Assembly (NCBI RefSeq): GCF_001687105.1
Contig: NZ_CP014599.1
Coordinates: forward strand, 186,001-250,000
DNA from: Salipiger sp. CCB-MM3
GTDB lineage: Bacteria; Pseudomonadota; Alphaproteobacteria; Rhodobacterales; Rhodobacteraceae
Length of the DNA stretch: 64,000 bases
Reading direction: 5' to 3'
Position 1 is the first letter of the stretch. Each line of letters starts with the position of its first letter. Below are positions 60,305 to 64,000 of this stretch, piece after piece. A model generated the notes under the pieces. That model did not search any database and had not been told where the DNA came from. It saw only the letters and a list, made by a program, of their open reading frames with translations. The translations under genes were made by a program, and so were the position numbers.

Positions 60305-61045
60305 ATGAACGACGGCCTCGAACAGCTTCAGCCCGCGCGTCGGGAAACCCTTTCGGATCAGGTGCATGAGGCGCTCTGCGAGATGCTTTTGTCGGGCGCG
60401 CTCAAGCCTCGGGACAGGCTGTCGCTGCGCGATCTCGCCGAACGGCTGGACGTTTCCATGATGCCCGTGCGCGAAGCGGTGAGTCGTCTCGCGGCCAGCG
60501 GCGCGCTGAATGTCTCGCCAAAACGGGCGGTGCAGGTGCCGCTGATGACCGCGGGGGAGTTTGCCGATCTGACCGAGGTCCGGATGCTCAACGAAGGCGA
60601 GGCGGCGCGCCGTGCGGCGCTTGCCGCAACCGAGGCAGAGATCGCCGGGATCCTGCGCCTTGCCGAGCAGTTTGAACGGGTTCTCGACCGATCCTATGGC
60701 AGCGCCGAGGCGGTGGCGGCCAACAAGGACCTGCATTTCGCGCTCTACCGGGCGTCCGGGTCTGCGGCGCTGATGCAGGTGATCCGTATGCTCTGGCTCA
60801 AGGCCGGTCCGATCATCAACTACGACATCGGGGTGAGAGCGGGGGTCCCGGCGGAAGAGGGTCTGACCCGGTCGCGCACTCACCATTCGCGCGAGCACCA
60901 CCGCCAACTCTGCCAAGCGCTGCAGGCCCATGACGGCGCGGCGGCGGCTCATGCCATCGCCGAGGATATCCGCGTCGCCTCGGAAATGATCCGCGCCCAT
61001 GCCGCCGACGAGATGGATGAGGGGCGCAGGCGCATCCTGATCTGA
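60305..61045 (+). CDS. GntR family transcriptional regulator (FadR/FCD subgroup)
   Basis: 246 aa. Winged helix at about residues 18-75 (LSDQVHEALCEMLLSGALKP, RLSLRDLAERLDVSMMPVREAVSRLAA), FCD ligand domain after residue 85 with NKDLHFALYRASG and HSREHHRQLCQAL metal/ligand residues. Start ATG 60305 with only a weak GAGATAG leader; the preceding frame is closed by a stop just upstream. Divergent from the Liv/BKACE operon and very likely its repressor through the palindrome at 60244. Confidence 0.9.
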   Translation: MNDGLEQLQPARRETLSDQVHEALCEMLLSGALKPRDRLSLRDLAERLDVSMMPVREAVSRLAASGALNVSPKRAVQVPLMTAGEFADLTEVRMLNEGEAARRAALAATEAEIAGILRLAEQFERVLDRSYGSAEAVAANKDLHFALYRASGSAALMQVIRMLWLKAGPIINYDIGVRAGVPAEEGLTRSRTHHSREHHRQLCQALQAHDGAAAAHAIAEDIRVASEMIRAHAADEMDEGRRRILI

Positions 61046-61248
61046 GGCTGCGGGGGCAACTCATCCAAGCATGCGCCCGAGCCATCCCGGCGCTCAGCAC
61101 TGGGTGATCGGCGGTCTTGCGCTGATGCCGACGCCGAGGCTCGCGGTTGCCGTGGTTCTGCACTACCGGTGGGGCCTCGCGCCGGTCGGAGCGCCGGGCA
61201 GGGGTCCGCGCGGGCGGAAGGCGTAACTATCTAACTGAATGCAAGAAA

Positions 61249-61449
61249 ATGAAACTGGCGGATATCTTTTTCGTGTCGATCTTTGTGGTGCTGCTGGCCA
61301 TGCTGATCGCGCTCTCTTTCTTCGACCTTTGGTACGGGCTGATGGGCATCGGGCTGCTCCTCGTGGTGTTCGGACTGCTGCTTTTGCTGATCCGGCGGGC
61401 CAACCGGCCCACCTCGGCGCAGATCGCGGCGATGCGGATAAAGCACTGA
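61249..61449 (+). CDS. small two-helix membrane protein, unknown function
   Basis: 66 aa from the ATG at 61249 (MKLADIFFVSIF). Two hydrophobic helices (about residues 5-22 and 25-46) joined by a DLWYG turn, then a basic tail RRANRPTSAQIAAMRIKH. The leader AAGAAA is a poor ribosome site. The longer frame back to 61147 lacks coding character. It lies 203 bp after GntR and converges on the RND gene. I do not recognise a family. Confidence 0.6.
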   Translation: MKLADIFFVSIFVVLLAMLIALSFFDLWYGLMGIGLLLVVFGLLLLLIRRANRPTSAQIAAMRIKH

Positions 61450-61562
61450 GGGCGGGCTCTGGCATGGGGGTGCCTTTTGGCCCGGATTGCCTGCCGTGGA
61501 GTGAGCAAATCAAATGGCGGCACCATGTCCATCGCAGGGTACCGCCTTTGGCTCGCGGTGCC

Positions 61563-61587
61563 AAACTGCAGCCAGAACTGCAGCTTA
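61563..61587 (-). terminator. candidate terminator of the RND gene
   Basis: Minus strand: AAGCTGCAG, loop TTCTGG, CTGCAGTTT. Nine pairs (one G-U) overlapping the RND stop and followed by a short T run. The T tract is only three bases, so efficiency is uncertain. Confidence 0.4.
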
Positions 61588-64000
61588 TGAAACTAAGGCC
61601 TGCTCTTTTCGAATGCTGCGTGGCACTGAGCGTGTCTCGCGTTTTTCCCGCAGCATCAGCATCGCCGGGGTCACCACGAGGGTGAGCACGGTGGCGATCA
61701 CCAGCCCGCCGGCAATGGCGCTCGACAGCTCGGTCCAATATTGCGTCGAGGGGGCGCCGAAGACGATCTCGCGCGAGATGAAGTTGATGTTCATCCCCAA
61801 GACCATCGGCATCAGCCCCAGCGCCGTGGTGATCGAGGTGAGCACCACCGGGCGCAGACGTTGCGCGCCGGTGCGCAGCGCAGCCTCGAGCGGCGAGAGC
61901 CCGTCTTTGCGCAGGTCGTTATAGGCGTCGATCAGCACGATGTTGTTGTTCACCACGATGCCCGCAAGGGCGATCACGCCGACCCCTCCCATCACGATGC
62001 CGAAGGGGCGCCCGGTGACGACCAGCCCTAGCAGCACGCCCCCGATCGAGAAGACGATGGCGCTCATCACCACGAAGGACTGGTAGAAGCTGTTGAACTG
62101 GACCACGAGAATCAGGAACATCAACACGATGGCGGCGACGAAGGCGAGCGCCAGAAAGGTCATCGACTCCTGCTGGTCCTCGGCTTCGCCCGCGAACTCA
62201 TAACTTGCGCTGTCGGGCAGATCGGCCTGATCAAGCGCGGCGCGCAGGGCGGTGACCTGATCGTTGACCAGCAGCCCCGGCGCGACATTGGCCTCGATGG
62301 TGGTCACGCGCTGCTCGTCGATGCGGCGGATGACGCCGACGCGCTCCACCGGCTCGAAGGTCACGAAGTTGGAGATCGGCACGAGCCCCGCCGAAGTGGG
62401 CACACGCAGGTTGGTCAGTTCCGACAGCGAGCGCGAGTCGTTCGGGAAGCGCACCCGGACGTCCAGCTCGCCGTCGGCGTCCGGCGGGCGATAGTCGGTG
62501 ACGGTGATGCCTTGGGTGAGCAGTTGCACCGCCTGTCCCAGCAGGCTGACATCGGCACCAAAGCGCGCCGCCTCGGCGCGGTCGACGTTGATCGCCACCT
62601 CGACGCCGGGCAGCGGGCGGGTGTCGGTCACATCGGTGAAGCCGCCGACACGCTCCATCGCCGCCAGCACCTTATCGACCGCCGCGCTCTGCTGAGTGAA
62701 ATCTTCGGCCGAGACGCGCAGGTTCACCGGCTTGCCGCTGGACGGGCCGCCGCTTTCGGTCTCCACCTGCACGTCGATTCCGGCGATGTCGGCCATCTTG
62801 GCGCGGATGTCCTCCCCGATCTCGGCGGCGGTGCGGCGCGCCTGCCAGTCCACCAGATCGAGCTGCAGAGTGCCGATCACGTCTTCCTCGCCGCCGCCCG
62901 CGCTCATGGTCGAGCGGGCGTAAACGCTCTCGATGCCTTCGGTGCCAGTGAGCCTGTCCTCAACCTTGCGGACCAGATCGTCGCGCTCGTAGATCGACAG
63001 GTTGTCGCGGGCGCGCACCTGCACCTGCATGAATTCCGGCTCGACCGAGGGGAAGAACGAGATGCCGCGCCCGAACTGGCCGTAAAGGGCAAACCCGCCG
63101 AGCAGCAGCGCCAGCGCCAGAACCACGGTGGTCCAGGGCCGCAGGATCGCGCGCTCCAAGAGCCGTACGTAGGCACCTGTGAAACCGGGGATGCGGCGCG
63201 GGTCGCCGCGCTCGGCGGCGTGCAGCGTGGCCTTTGCCTTGGCGGTCTGCGGCTGGTTGCGCCCGATCATACCGCCGAGGACGGGGATGAAGATCAGCGC
63301 CATGAAGAGCGAGGCGCCCAGCGTCAGGATCACGGTGATCGGCAGATATTTCATGAACTGCCCGATGAGCCCGGTCCAGAACAGCAGCGGGAAGAACACC
63401 GAAAGCGTGGTGGCGGTGGAGGCGATGATCGGCCAAGCCATGCGCTTGGCGGCATGGGCGTAGGCGGCCTTGGGGCTGTCGCCCTCCTGCAGGCGGCGGT
63501 CAGCAAGCTCGACGGTGACAATGGCGCCATCGACCAGCATGCCCACCACGAGGATCAGCGCGAAAAGCACCACGATGTTCATGGTGAACCCCATCGCCCA
63601 GATGATGGCGACGCCGGCGAGGAACGCGCCCGGAATGGACAGGCCGACAAGGATCGCCGAGCGCAGCCCGAGGGCGAAGACGATGACGATCATCACCAGC
63701 ATGACGGCGGCCATGACGTTGGCCTCGAGATCGGAAAGCAGCGTCTTCACCTGCTCGGACTGGTCCTGCAGGTAGGTGACGCGCAGGCTTTCGGGCCAGT
63801 CGGCGCTCATCTCGTCGATGACCGCTTTGGTGGCCGCGACGGTGTCGATGATATTGGCGCCCGAGCGTTTGGTGACCTCCAGCGCCAGCGAGGGCTGGCC
63901 GTCGATGCGCGCATAGCCGGTGGGGTCTTCGAAGGTGCGGCGCACGGTGGCGACGTCGCCAAAGGTGACGACAGTGGTGCCATCGACCTTCACCGGCATG
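61585..64000 (-). CDS. RND efflux transporter permease subunit, N-terminus beyond the window
   Basis: At least 804 codons; relative to AcrB (about 1050 aa) some 220-240 N-terminal residues lie to the right of the window. Visible: part of the first porter domain, TM2-TM6 (including GMLVDGAIVTVE in TM4), the second large periplasmic domain, and TM7-TM12 (ALAGIVVNNNIVLIDAYND, TTALGLMPMVLGMNINF). TM4 carries one Asp where AcrB has two adjacent, and TM10 has Asn where AcrB has Lys940, so the proton relay differs from AcrB. HAE1-like inner-membrane pump; the adaptor and outer-membrane parts are not in view. Cargo unknown. Confidence 0.88.
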   Translation of the reverse strand, partial: MPVKVDGTTVVTFGDVATVRRTFEDPTGYARIDGQPSLALEVTKRSGANIIDTVAATKAVIDEMSADWPESLRVTYLQDQSEQVKTLLSDLEANVMAAVMLVMIVIVFALGLRSAILVGLSIPGAFLAGVAIIWAMGFTMNIVVLFALILVVGMLVDGAIVTVELADRRLQEGDSPKAAYAHAAKRMAWPIIASTATTLSVFFPLLFWTGLIGQFMKYLPITVILTLGASLFMALIFIPVLGGMIGRNQPQTAKAKATLHAAERGDPRRIPGFTGAYVRLLERAILRPWTTVVLALALLLGGFALYGQFGRGISFFPSVEPEFMQVQVRARDNLSIYERDDLVRKVEDRLTGTEGIESVYARSTMSAGGGEEDVIGTLQLDLVDWQARRTAAEIGEDIRAKMADIAGIDVQVETESGGPSSGKPVNLRVSAEDFTQQSAAVDKVLAAMERVGGFTDVTDTRPLPGVEVAINVDRAEAARFGADVSLLGQAVQLLTQGITVTDYRPPDADGELDVRVRFPNDSRSLSELTNLRVPTSAGLVPISNFVTFEPVERVGVIRRIDEQRVTTIEANVAPGLLVNDQVTALRAALDQADLPDSASYEFAGEAEDQQESMTFLALAFVAAIVLMFLILVVQFNSFYQSFVVMSAIVFSIGGVLLGLVVTGRPFGIVMGGVGVIALAGIVVNNNIVLIDAYNDLRKDGLSPLEAALRTGAQRLRPVVLTSITTALGLMPMVLGMNINFISREIVFGAPSTQYWTELSSAIAGGLVIATVLTLVVTPAMLMLREKRETRSVPRSIRKEQALVS

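Noticed and set aside
1..64000. CRISPR arrays, tRNA/rRNA genes, insertion sequences, phage or plasmid replication genes
   Set aside because: No regularly spaced direct repeats, cloverleaf sequences, transposase/integrase or rep frames were recognised.

Overview
This GC-rich 64 kb window looks like an accessory catabolic region from an alphaproteobacterium, most likely a marine Rhodobacterales (roseobacter/Salipiger-like) species. The grounds are the codon and GC style, the density of ABC and TRAP importers, Tat-exported binding proteins, a BKACE enzyme and tightly overlapping operons. No rRNA, tRNA, CRISPR array, insertion sequence or replication origin was seen. Apart from ppsA and an RND pump, nothing looks like housekeeping.

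Layout. (1) 24-7162: a TetR regulator divergent from a seven-gene operon: NitT/TauT-type importer, LLM flavin monooxygenase, close creatininase homologue, two SDR dehydrogenases. (2) 7172-9102: transglutaminase-like protein and a LysR regulator. (3) 9306-16367 and 16548-23783: two convergent operons, each a complete peptide-type (family 5) ABC importer plus a paralogous LLM monooxygenase, meeting at back-to-back terminators. The binding protein of the second operon (18015-19754) appears circularly permuted: the canonical C-terminal block comes first, directly after a Tat signal. (4) 24092-27912: metallo-beta-lactamase-fold protein, LysR, ferric-reductase-like flavoprotein and a small cytochrome c. 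(5) 27982-33819: NitT/TauT importer with two TrzA/AtzA-type amidohydrolases. (6) 34189-42099: GntR regulator, PotFGHI-like importer, PuuE-like deacetylase/cyclic amidase, amidase, and an Asp/Glu/hydantoin-racemase homologue lacking both catalytic cysteines. (7) 42114-49666: LysR, hydantoinase, a racemase-superfamily protein with an arylmalonate-decarboxylase-like active site, TRAP importer, amidase. (8) 49689-53440: PEP synthase and a PAP2-type membrane protein. (9) 53493-61045: BKACE, lambda-crystallin-like 3-hydroxyacid dehydrogenase, branched-chain-type importer with a LivM-LivG-LivF triple fusion, divergent GntR. (10) 61249-64000: small membrane protein and a truncated RND transporter.

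The recurring theme is an importer followed by C-N bond hydrolases (creatininase, hydantoinase, PuuE-like, amidases, aminohydrolases) or C-N/C-S cleaving flavin monooxygenases. My reading is scavenging of nitrogen-rich cyclic amides, ureides and related organic nitrogen; substrates are not assignable from sequence alone. Regulatory signals include a family of AAATGG-N4-CCATTT palindromes around the GntR at 34189, a 19-bp palindrome between GntR and the Liv operon, a T-N11-A LysR box beside the hydantoinase operon, and strong hairpins after three binding-protein genes.
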